A stretch of 32,408 nt of DNA from Caldilineaceae bacterium (GTDB taxonomy: Bacteria > Chloroflexota > Anaerolineae > Caldilineales > Caldilineaceae): contig JAJEDI010000063.1 in the NCBI GenBank assembly GCA_022821585.1, positions 1 to 32,408 on the forward strand, written 5' to 3'. This document shows positions 1-7,114 of this stretch, piece by piece (position 1 is the stretch's first letter; the number at the start of each line of letters is the position of its first letter). Under the pieces are notes generated by a model, which saw nothing but the letters and a program-made list of their open reading frames with translations, made no database searches and was not told where the DNA came from. The position numbers and the translations under genes were made by a program.

Positions 1-334
1 GCATTTGGGGCCCCCCCTGGGGGGGGGGCCCCCCCCCCGCAACGCCCCCCCTCCTACAACATGCCTCGTCGACCTGGTGTCGATATCTGTATCAGGTGCC
101 CAATCGAAGGTGTTTCGCCAGACCACGTCCCACCAGTCCCATCAGATCCCCGTAGGTGCCGGCCTTGTGCCTGCCCAGTGCCCCCTAATCAATTGGCCCT
201 ACCGTACGGCCAGGCTTGGCTCCTGTCCTATGTCTCTCTCAATGCCGGTAAACGATTCCAGCCACTGCTGGCAATAATGCGACGTCAGACTGTTCCCTCC
301 CCAAACCTGGGATACACCCTTGAATCGACATCAT
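1..334. other. Left edge, no supported gene
   Basis: The first 50 bases are runs of G and C that can fold back on each other, which is typical of a contig edge or of poor-quality sequence. The rest of this stretch holds only short open frames without a ribosome site or recognisable protein. One minus-strand frame of about 45 codons, stopping near position 195, has no start codon and no match I recognise. I see no gene here that I can support. Confidence 0.5.
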
Positions 335-363
335 TTGACGATTTCCCCCAATGACGTTGTAAT
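335..363 (+). promoter_or_regulatory. Sigma70-type promoter for the YetA-like gene
   Basis: TTGACG at 335-340 and TGTAAT at 358-363 are separated by 17 bases and each match five of six consensus bases. Transcription would start near 370. The TTG codon at 363 lies inside the -10 box, so the long N-terminal extension of the open frame cannot be translated from this promoter. This supports the GTG start at 474. Confidence 0.5.
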
Positions 364-473
364 TGTCAGACACACTCGTCCACCATCCATCAGAACGGCT
401 GCCCAGGCCTGAACACCCCCCCAACATAGCCCGGAAGCTTGCAATCCCACCAGTGCCAAGGAGACGATACATC

Positions 474-2720
474 GTGAGCACCCTCTACTTCGAGAAGCTC
501 TCCCAGTTCGACCGCGCCGCCGAGCCGGTCACCGTCAGCATACCCTTCGCCCAGGGAAAACTGCCCGGCGCAGCCCATCTTGTCATCGAAGACGGCGGCG
601 CAGCCTTGCCATCCCAACAGCGCGCTCTGGCTCACTGGTCCGACGGCAGCGTCAAGTGGCTGCTGGTCCACCTCCAACCCGACCTGCCCGGAAACCTCTC
701 CAAAACACTCACCTTCGGCACCGCCTCCGACCCGGCGCCGCCGCCGCAGCAGCAAGTGCAGGTGACCGAGGATGCCGCCGGCCTGCTGGTCGACACCGGC
801 CCTCTCAGTTTCCGCGTGCCCCGCGAGGGCTTCCTCCCCGTGAAGGACGTCACCCTCGCCGGAGGTCCCGCGTGGCCCGCGCCTTTCGCCGGCTTCACAT
901 TGGAGACAGACGCTGCCGCCGCCGGTAGCAACAGCGGCGCCGTCGAGCTGGAGATCGATGAGGCCGGCCCGCTCCGCGCCGTCATCCTCGTGCGCGGCCG
1001 CCACCTGCAACCTGACGGTTCCGATTTCCTCGAGCTGCGCGGCCGTATCACCGCCTACGCCGGCAAGCCGTACATCGAAATCGAGCACCAGTTCCTGCAC
1101 ACCCTGGACTTACCTGACGTGACACTCCAAAGCTTGCGTCTCGACTTTGCCGCCTCAACCAACGGGAAGCCGCCCCAGCTCGCTCTCGGCGAAGGCTGGT
1201 ATCGGACCTCCATTACCGAGAGCGAAAGCGAAGTCGCACAGACCTTGGACACCCAAACGATGCTCTATCAGTCCAACGAGCACTTCATCGACTCCTATTA
1301 CGGCGATTTCTGGACCGACTGGCGCGACCAGCAAGGCGGACTCTGCCTCTCCATTCACCAGGCCCACCAGAACTTCCCCAAAAGACTGCACGGTCACACG
1401 CAGGGCATCGCCTGCTGGCTCTATCCCGCCGGTGAACCCCCCGCACCCATCCTCCAGGGCATGGCCAAGACCCACCGCATCCAGCTCCACTTCCACGGGT
1501 CCGATACGCCCCTCGATGATCTGAGCCAGCGCAGCCTGCAATTCCAACTGCCGGATCGACCCTCGCTGCCCGTGGAATGGTTCCGCGCCAACAACCCCTG
1601 GATCGAGACCTATTTCCCCGAGAATCTCCCCCGCCGACTCTTCACCGATCTCAATAACCTCCACGATGGGCGCCCCAAAGCCCTGGGCATGATGCACTTC
1701 GGCGACGCGCCCGACTCCGGCTACACCAACCAGGGCCGCGGCGAGGGTGAAAACGTCTGGGTCAACAACGAGTATGACCGCCCCCATGCCTGCACCCTTT
1801 ACTACGCCCTCACCGGCCAGCGCCGCGCCCTCGATTCCGCCCTCGTCAGCGCCCAACACTGGCTCGACGTAGACTTCTGCCACCATCACCCCGACCCGCT
1901 GATAGATGGCGGCCTGCGCATCCACACCCGCTACCACGCCACCGGGCGCTGTACCCCGTCCCATGAGTGGACCGAAGGATTCCTCGACTACTACTTCCTG
2001 ACCGGTCGCAAGGAAGGCCTGGACGCCGCAAATTCAATTGGCGAAAACATCTTGCGTCACATGCAATTGCCCTCAATGCAGCAACTGGGTGAAGCTTCCG
2101 TCCGCGAAGGGGGCTGGGCCTTGCGCGCCTACGTCGGCCTCTGGCTCGGCACCGGCGAACAGCGCTGGCGCGACGAGGCCAAACAGCTGATCGAGATGTT
2201 CATCGACTGGCACGACGAATTCGGCGCGCTCCTGGCGCCGTATACCAGCCACACCATGCCGCGCGTACCCTTTATGATCTCCCTTACAGTATGCTCGTTT
2301 GCCCGCTATCTACTGATCGAAGACGATGAGAGAGTGAAGCGACTCATTGTGTCGGTCATGGACGATCTCATCGAACACTGTCTCGGCCCCGACGGCGTTT
2401 TCTACTACAAAGAACTCCCGTCCCTCCAGCGCACAGCGCCCACGCCCCACGCTTTCGAAGCACTGACCTACGCCTGGCGCATCACCAACGACGAGCGCTA
2501 TCTGAGAGTCGCGGCCAACACCTTTGCCGCACTCATGTTCAACTTGGAAACCAAGGAAAGCGGCCCCAAATTCGCCGATCCCTCCGGCGCCGTCATCGAC
2601 GGAGTCGGCGGCGGGCGCATCTTCGCCGACAAATACACTTCACTGATCCTCTACGCCGGCGCCGCCGCGCCCCTGGGCCTGCTGGACTGGTACGAGTACC
2701 CCTTTCCCGGCGCAGCCTGA
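474..2720 (+). CDS. Exo-rhamnogalacturonan lyase family protein (YetA/PcRGLX-like, PL26)
   Basis: This 748-residue protein resembles the YetA/PcRGLX family, whose fungal member is a PL26 exo-rhamnogalacturonan lyase. The frame is open from 363, but GTG at 474 is chosen because AAGGAG lies at 458-463 and a promoter covers 335-363. Residues about 20-70 carry the family's N-terminal pattern, a PFAQGKLP stretch followed by HWSDGSVKW. A beta-rich middle part follows. From about residue 390 an alpha-toroid region begins, containing the NEYDRPHACTLYYALTG and HEWTEGFLDYYFLTG segments. No signal peptide is seen from either start, so it probably works in the cytoplasm on imported oligosaccharides. A GH43-like protein follows 120 bases downstream. 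In Bacillus subtilis yetA lies next to lplABCD; here an LplD-like GH4 sits 4.4 kb away and an LplA-like protein farther off. The family call is good; the substrate is inferred. Confidence 0.8.
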   Translation: MSTLYFEKLSQFDRAAEPVTVSIPFAQGKLPGAAHLVIEDGGAALPSQQRALAHWSDGSVKWLLVHLQPDLPGNLSKTLTFGTASDPAPPPQQQVQVTEDAAGLLVDTGPLSFRVPREGFLPVKDVTLAGGPAWPAPFAGFTLETDAAAAGSNSGAVELEIDEAGPLRAVILVRGRHLQPDGSDFLELRGRITAYAGKPYIEIEHQFLHTLDLPDVTLQSLRLDFAASTNGKPPQLALGEGWYRTSITESESEVAQTLDTQTMLYQSNEHFIDSYYGDFWTDWRDQQGGLCLSIHQAHQNFPKRLHGHTQGIACWLYPAGEPPAPILQGMAKTHRIQLHFHGSDTPLDDLSQRSLQFQLPDRPSLPVEWFRANNPWIETYFPENLPRRLFTDLNNLHDGRPKALGMMHFGDAPDSGYTNQGRGEGENVWVNNEYDRPHACTLYYALTGQRRALDSALVSAQHWLDVDFCHHHPDPLIDGGLRIHTRYHATGRCTPSHEWTEGFLDYYFLTGRKEGLDAANSIGENILRHMQLPSMQQLGEASVREGGWALRAYVGLWLGTGEQRWRDEAKQLIEMFIDWHDEFGALLAPYTSHTMPRVPFMISLTVCSFARYLLIEDDERVKRLIVSVMDDLIEHCLGPDGVFYYKELPSLQRTAPTPHAFEALTYAWRITNDERYLRVAANTFAALMFNLETKESGPKFADPSGAVIDGVGGGRIFADKYTSLILYAGAAAPLGLLDWYEYPFPGAA

Positions 2721-2771
2721 TCGTCGCCGGGACATCCGCCTTTTCGAAATACCCAAAGTTGGCAGTACAAA

Positions 2772-2817
2772 TTGCCCGTTGCCCGACTTCCGCTCAACTG
2801 GAGTCGGCAACGGGCAA
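2772..2817. terminator. Intergenic hairpin, possible terminator or mRNA stabiliser
   Basis: TTGCCCGTTGCC at 2772-2783 pairs perfectly with GGCAACGGGCAA at 2806-2817. After a bulged C, GACT at 2785-2788 pairs with AGTC at 2802-2805, around a short loop. No T-run follows on the plus strand, so a clean rho-independent terminator is not shown. It could be a processing or stabilising stem between two cotranscribed genes. Confidence 0.45.
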
Positions 2818-2840
2818 ATTCGCCCACCGGGAGATGCCCC

Positions 2841-3761
2841 ATGCAGGTAAAGCGTTTTTCTTCCAATCCGATCATCACACTCGCGCTGGACGAATCCATC
2901 GGCGCCAATATCAACGGACCCTCACTCCTGTGCGTGCCCGACTGGCTGCCGAATCCGTTAGGTAAGTACTACCTCTACTTCGCCCACCACCAGGGCGCAT
3001 TTATCCGCCTGGCCTATGCCGACGCGCTGTCTGGGCCGTGGACAATCTACCCATCAGGCACACTGCGACTGGAGCAGACCCCTTGCTATCACCATATCGC
3101 CAGCCCCGATCTGCATATCGACAACGACAACCGCCGTATCCTGATGTACTATCACGGTCCATCGGTGAGACGCGAAGAGCTCGATGCCGACCCGCTTAAG
3201 CAGAAATATCCCTTTCTCGAAGGACAGCGCTCTCTTCTCGCCGTCTCAGACGACGGCCTCGACTTTACTTCCGACACCGAGATTCTCGGCCCGAGCTATT
3301 TCCGGGTCTTCCGCTACCCCGACACCGCTGCAGGCTGGCGCTACGCCCTCGCAATGCCCGGCATCCTATTCCGCAGCCGCGACGGCCGCACCAATTTCGA
3401 GCCCGGCCCCGTCCTCTTTGACCGCGACCAGCGCCACGCCGCCCTCCTCCTGCGCGACCACATTCTCTACGTCTTCTACTCCCGCGCCGGCGACTGCCCC
3501 GAGCACATCCTCTGCGCCACCGTCGACCTGCGCCCGCACTGGCGAGAATGGAAAGCCTCCGTCCCATTCTCCATCTTGGAGCCGGAAACCGACTACGAGG
3601 GAATCAACCTGCCCTTGGAGCCATCGCAACGCGGCGCCATCCACGAACCTGCCCGCCAGCTGCGCGATCCCGGCATCTACCAGGAAGACGGCCAGGTCTT
3701 TCTGCTCTACTCGGTCGCCGGGGAAAGCGGCATCGCATTAGCAGAGCTCCAGTTCAACTGA
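2841..3761 (+). CDS. GH43-like five-bladed beta-propeller glycosidase family protein
   Basis: The product has 306 residues. The start is ATG at 2841 because GGGAG lies at 2829-2833; the open frame continues upstream through the intergenic hairpin, which is unlikely to be coding. The sequence has the repeated blade pattern of GH43-like propellers: KYYLYFAHHQGAFIRLAYAD, then SPDLHIDNDNRRILMYYHGP, then a late REPARQLRDPGIYQEDG-like strand with an acidic residue. No signal peptide is visible, so it is probably cytoplasmic. It lies directly downstream of the YetA-like gene and probably shares its transcript. GH43-like enzymes cleave arabinose, xylose or galactose side chains, which would suit pectin breakdown. 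I did not assign the catalytic acids with confidence; it could also be a non-catalytic or phosphorylase-type propeller. Confidence 0.6.
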   Translation: MQVKRFSSNPIITLALDESIGANINGPSLLCVPDWLPNPLGKYYLYFAHHQGAFIRLAYADALSGPWTIYPSGTLRLEQTPCYHHIASPDLHIDNDNRRILMYYHGPSVRREELDADPLKQKYPFLEGQRSLLAVSDDGLDFTSDTEILGPSYFRVFRYPDTAAGWRYALAMPGILFRSRDGRTNFEPGPVLFDRDQRHAALLLRDHILYVFYSRAGDCPEHILCATVDLRPHWREWKASVPFSILEPETDYEGINLPLEPSQRGAIHEPARQLRDPGIYQEDGQVFLLYSVAGESGIALAELQFN

Positions 3762-3816
3762 CCCAATCGCAGGACTGTTGCTCCCGGGTCTGGTCTGCCT
3801 CACGGCTCCACCAAGG

Positions 3817-4191
3817 TCAAACGAGATCATCTAGACTGACCTCAAGCGCTTGGGCAATTGAAGCCAGCGTCTTGGCAGAGCCCACCCGCCTCCCCGTCTC
3901 GATCTGGGAGAGGTAAACCGGGCTGATATCGACTGTCGCTGCCAGTGCTTTCTGACTTATGCCGCGGTACTCGCGGTATACCTTTATTGGGCTTACGCCC
4001 GACAAGAGTCTGTCCACAACCTCAATAGGAAAGGATTCGCCCCCTTCATCTCTTGCAAGATCATAGATTTCTTCATCGCTTAGAGCTGCTTCGGTGGCTC
4101 CGCCCTTCGACAAGCGTACATACTCACGCCAGGGGAGCACGGCAAACATCGGCTGTCCGGCATCATCGTGAATGATCTGCAGGTTGCTCAT
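3817..4191 (-). CDS. XRE-family antitoxin
   Basis: This 124-residue protein pairs a short N-terminal module starting SNLQIIHDDAGQPMFAVLPW with a helix-turn-helix domain at residues about 68-124 (YREYRGISQKALAATVDIS, then YLSQIETGRRVGSAKTLASI). This layout is typical of antitoxins that neutralise a RelE/HigB-like toxin and repress their own operon. The start is ATG at 4189-4191, preceded by AGGAGA at 4201-4206; a longer frame to 4251 exists but would overlap the toxin. The toxin's stop codon at 4205-4207 overlaps this ribosome site, so the two genes are probably translationally coupled. The antitoxin itself is intact. Confidence 0.85.
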   Translation of the reverse strand: MSNLQIIHDDAGQPMFAVLPWREYVRLSKGGATEAALSDEEIYDLARDEGGESFPIEVVDRLLSGVSPIKVYREYRGISQKALAATVDISPVYLSQIETGRRVGSAKTLASIAQALEVSLDDLV

Positions 4192-4204
4192 GAAAACTGT
4201 TCTC

Positions 4205-4464
4205 CTACTGCTTGTAGGCCTGTCCGCGTGCAACGATGCGCAAAACATCAATCAGGTAAGCTTCGTCGTCTCGCTCGAAGATTATCCGGAAACCGCCGAC
4301 TCGCAGGCGAAATCCAGGCCGCCCTTCCAACGGGCTACTTCAATATCCCGCCGTTCGAAATTCGCCGCCAAGCTGTCCAGCGCCCGTCGGATGCGCTGAG
4401 CATTATTGCGAGGCATTCTTTGAAGAACCTTTATGGCCTGTTTCTCTGTTGGCAGTCTGTACAA
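4205..4464 (-). pseudogene. RelE/HigB-like toxin, single frameshift
   Basis: The frame starts at TTG 4464, with GGAG at 4471-4474, and reads MYRLPTEKQAIKVLQRMPRN, a normal RelE/ParE N-terminus. After RWKG, near 4318-4324, the frame runs into a stop at 4282. Reading continues in another frame as GFRLRVGGFRIIFERDDE and then DVLRIVARGQAYKQ, the typical second half with its conserved arginines, to a stop at 4205. The total of 260 bases is one short of 87 codons, so restoring one base (probably a C in a GGC/GGCC context) would give an 86-residue toxin. It is either a recently disabled toxin or a sequencing error. The antitoxin downstream is intact. Confidence 0.8.
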
Positions 4465-4484
4465 AGTGTTCTCCGTGTCGTTAA

Positions 4485-4513
4485 ACTATAGCATTTTGCT
4501 CTACAATTATCAA
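4485..4513 (-). promoter_or_regulatory. Strong sigma70 promoter of the toxin-antitoxin operon
   Basis: On the minus strand TTGATA (4513-4508) and TATAGT (4490-4485) are separated by exactly 17 bases, giving ten of twelve consensus matches. Transcription would start near 4478, about 14 bases before the toxin TTG. Autoregulation by the XRE antitoxin here would be normal for the family; no operator was clear to me. Confidence 0.75.
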
Positions 4514-4817
4514 GCTTTGAGCTTATAGTTCACCTTCTGGCCAGGATTCTTAAGATAACAGTATCCGTTGACACGCCATCCCTCACTGTCAGGTCGGCGC
4601 CACCCGTCCCACCTTCGGAGCCGCCGATAACGCGCCTTTCGATTGACCCAATCGTGGGCAAACTGCTACAATGCGGAAATTGATGCGCATTATCTCAACG
4701 ACTATCGTCGCCACAGCTTGCCGCAGCGATGCAAATCATGCGGATCGTTCGTTGCTCCGTGGCCCAAAATAGGGTCAAGCCCGGACGAGTATGTTCCTAG
4801 CATAAGAGGCAGCTTCC
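4514..4817. other. Intergenic region between the TA operon and trxB-like gene
   Basis: This stretch separates the divergent TA operon and reductase gene. It contains the reductase promoter (4643-4672) and, at 4763-4774, a CCCAAAATAGGG motif that recurs near 32243. A plus-strand open frame begins at 4643, but it starts inside the promoter and runs out of frame into the reductase gene, so I treat it as spurious. Confidence 0.5.
4643..4672 (+). promoter_or_regulatory. Promoter for the glutaredoxin-thioredoxin reductase gene
   Basis: TTGACC at 4643-4648 and TACAAT at 4667-4672 are 18 bases apart. This predicts a leader of about 140 bases before ATG 4818, containing the CCCAAAATAGGG motif. Confidence 0.5.
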
Positions 4818-6068
4818 ATGTCCGAATCTCCTCCCGACATCATCGTCTACGGCGCCTTCTGGTGCCCCGACTGCCGCCGCAGCAAACAGTTCCTCGGCGA
4901 ACACCGCATCCCATACCAATGGGTGAACATCGAAGAGGACGCCGACGCCGAACAACGCGTCATCGAAATGAACGATGGCAGACGCATCATACCCACCATC
5001 CTCTTCGCCGACGGTTCCCGCCTCGTCGAGCCAAGCAACGCTGAACTGGCCGCAAAACTGGGTCTGAGAACGACTGCCAGCCGCCAGCACTACCCGGTGA
5101 TCGTCATCGGCGGTGGCCCTGCCGGCCTGACCGCGGCCCTCTACCTGGCCCGTGAAGGCGTAGACATCCTTATCATCGAGCGCGCCGCCTTTGGCGGCCA
5201 GGCCGCGGCCACTGAAAAACTGGATAACCTGCCCGGTTTCCCGGACGGTGTCGACGGCTTTGAATTCGCTCAGCGGCTCAGGGCCCAGGCCGAACGCTTC
5301 GGTGTTGAACTGCTGCAGGCCCAGGATGTCGCCACTATTCAGCGCCAGGACAACTATCACCGCATCGAAACAGTCGCCGGCGACGAGTACAGCGCACAGG
5401 CCGTCCTGATCGCTACTGGCAGCCGCTACCGCCGCCTCAACGTGCCCGGCGAAAACGACTACCTCGGCGCCGGCGTTCACTTCTGCGCTACCTGCGATGG
5501 TCCCTTCTACAAAGACAAAGAAGTGGCCGTGATCGGCGGCGGCAACAGCGCCGCCGAAGAAAGTCTCCTGCTGACGAAATTCGCCGAACGGGTTACACTA
5601 CTTGTACGGGGTCCTGTCCTGCACGCCAGTCAGGTCATACAGGAATCTGTGGCAGGCAATTCGAAAATCGAAGTGCGATGGAATACCGAAGTCCAGGAAT
5701 TCCTTGGCGCCAGGGCCCAACTGAACGAGTTGAGGCTCTGGAATAACCAGGCCGAAGCCGAATCGCACATGTCGGTGGATGGCGCCTTCGTCTTTATCGG
5801 CCTTCAACCAAATACGGGATTCCTCGAGGGGACCGGAGTGCACCTTAACAGGTGGGGCTTCATCGAAACAGGGCATAACCTTACCCACGAATCAGACAAG
5901 CGCCTTCCACTCTACCTGGACAGAGATCCTGCCGCACTGGAAACGAGCGTCCCCGGCCTCTTTGCCGCCGGAGACGTGCGCGCCGATAGCACGAAACAGG
6001 TCGCCTCCGCCGCCGGCGAAGGCGCTACCGCGGCCCTGCTGATTCGCGACTATCTGCGAACAGTCTGA
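4818..6068 (+). CDS. trxB: Glutaredoxin-thioredoxin reductase fusion flavoprotein
   Basis: This 416-residue protein joins an N-terminal glutaredoxin-like domain (residues 1-82, redox motif CPDC at 16-19, with the TIPT-like cis-proline region at about 57-60) to a complete thioredoxin reductase. The reductase part shows the FAD-binding GGGPAG at 98-103, the redox-active CATC at 223-226, the NADPH-binding GGGNSAAE at 240-247 and the closing FAD segment with AAGDV near residue 380. It should carry electrons from NADPH through FAD and CATC, possibly straight to the attached CPDC domain, acting in cytoplasmic thiol reduction. AAGAGG at 4804-4809 supports ATG 4818. Ordinary TrxB is about 310-330 residues; the extra length is the fused domain plus a short insert near residues 355-372. 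No separate thioredoxin gene is nearby. Confidence 0.9.
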   Translation: MSESPPDIIVYGAFWCPDCRRSKQFLGEHRIPYQWVNIEEDADAEQRVIEMNDGRRIIPTILFADGSRLVEPSNAELAAKLGLRTTASRQHYPVIVIGGGPAGLTAALYLAREGVDILIIERAAFGGQAAATEKLDNLPGFPDGVDGFEFAQRLRAQAERFGVELLQAQDVATIQRQDNYHRIETVAGDEYSAQAVLIATGSRYRRLNVPGENDYLGAGVHFCATCDGPFYKDKEVAVIGGGNSAAEESLLLTKFAERVTLLVRGPVLHASQVIQESVAGNSKIEVRWNTEVQEFLGARAQLNELRLWNNQAEAESHMSVDGAFVFIGLQPNTGFLEGTGVHLNRWGFIETGHNLTHESDKRLPLYLDRDPAALETSVPGLFAAGDVRADSTKQVASAAGEGATAALLIRDYLRTV

Positions 6069-6145
6069 CCGCACAAGACACCGAATTCAGCCCTCTGGCA
6101 GCTTTCACTTCACTGACCACCTGCCAATCTCGTAAGGAGGTATAA

Positions 6146-6979
6146 GTGCTCACACCAGAACAACGGGATCAGATCGACGAGCAGGGTTTTCTGATCGTCG
6201 AAAACGCCCTCGAACCCTTCGGACTGGATCGCGTGCGCACCGCCTACGAGGCCATTCAAAGTCAGACCGAGCCGGCCTGGGCCGAGTCCGTACGCAACAG
6301 CACCTACAAGGGCGGCTACGGCAACGGCCCGGACGCGCACACAATGGGCGACATTCACCAGTACGACTCCCTCTTCCTCGATATCGCCGAGAATCCCCTC
6401 GTGCTTCCGATTCTTAAAGAGGTGGTCGGACCCGACGTACAGACGATGGAGATGGTCGCCCACTGCCATCACTCCGGCACTAATGCCCATACCGGTTGGC
6501 ATCGCGACTGGCCCGCCTGGCGGCACCCGCAATTCATGCTCAAGGCCAAAGTCTTCTATTTCCTCGACGATCAGACGCCCGATATGGGCTGCTTCAGTCT
6601 CGTCCCCGGCAGCCACATGCGCGACGCACATCCTTCCCGGACGGAATACGTCGGCGAAACCCTGGAGCAAATGCCGGGCCTGAAAAAGATCGTCGGCAAG
6701 GCCGGCTCAGCCATCATCTGGAACGTTCTCTGCTGGCACTCAGGTCTGGCCAATACCAGCCCCCGTGACCGCCGCATCCTCATCTATGGGTACATGCCCT
6801 TTTGGATAAAAAAGTGGGGCAGCACACCCCCGCCCCAGCACATCGTGGACTGGGCCGACACCCCCCACCGCCGCCAGCTGATGGGCATCCATGCCGTCGA
6901 AGGCCGCGCCGCCTGGGATCGAAAAGACGTGCCCTATCTGCCCGAACACGCCGAAATCGCGACCGCCAAGAAATTCTGA
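6146..6979 (+). CDS. Phytanoyl-CoA dioxygenase (PhyH) family protein
   Basis: This 277-residue protein belongs to the Fe(II)/2-oxoglutarate dioxygenases of the PhyH type. The metal triad is visible as H119-R-D121 (in GWHRDWP) and a distal histidine at 198 (in LCWHSG), with arginines at 209-210 placed to bind 2-oxoglutarate. A typical FSLVPGSH stretch lies between them. GTG at 6146 is the start; AAGGAGG at 6134-6140 is a strong ribosome site. It follows the reductase by 77 bases without a clear terminator, so cotranscription is possible. The substrate cannot be read from sequence: this family hydroxylates lipids, small natural products and amino acids, and is greatly expanded in some marine bacteria. 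Confidence 0.85.
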   Translation: MLTPEQRDQIDEQGFLIVENALEPFGLDRVRTAYEAIQSQTEPAWAESVRNSTYKGGYGNGPDAHTMGDIHQYDSLFLDIAENPLVLPILKEVVGPDVQTMEMVAHCHHSGTNAHTGWHRDWPAWRHPQFMLKAKVFYFLDDQTPDMGCFSLVPGSHMRDAHPSRTEYVGETLEQMPGLKKIVGKAGSAIIWNVLCWHSGLANTSPRDRRILIYGYMPFWIKKWGSTPPPQHIVDWADTPHRRQLMGIHAVEGRAAWDRKDVPYLPEHAEIATAKKF

Positions 6980-7114
6980 CTTTACAGCAAGGCGGCGCAA
7001 GCCTGTCGCCTGTCACCGTATGCTGCTCGTGTAGCTCCGCCGTATATGTCTGTCAACCATTACAATCTCTTCGCGCCCAACCCTCGTCCACCAGGAGTTT
7101 CACAAGGAGTCTCT

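Noticed and set aside
195..330. Minus-strand frame of about 45 codons ending near 195
   Set aside because: It looked weakly protein-like (a Cys/His/Trp segment), but has no start codon, an upstream stop and no match; a transposase remnant could not be supported.
5..354. Plus-strand open frames at the left edge
   Set aside because: Their proteins are rich in Pro, Arg and Cys from G/C runs, have no ribosome site and no recognisable family.
363..473. N-terminal extension of the YetA-like frame from TTG 363
   Set aside because: The TTG lies inside the predicted -10 box, the peptide is unlike the family, and GTG 474 has a good ribosome site.
390..1964. Long minus-strand frames opposite the YetA-like gene
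   Set aside because: Gly/Ala/Val-rich shadows caused by high GC on the opposite strand; the plus frame has clear family motifs.
4643..5044. Plus-strand open frame overlapping the reductase
   Set aside because: It begins inside the promoter and its second half is an out-of-frame reading of the reductase gene.
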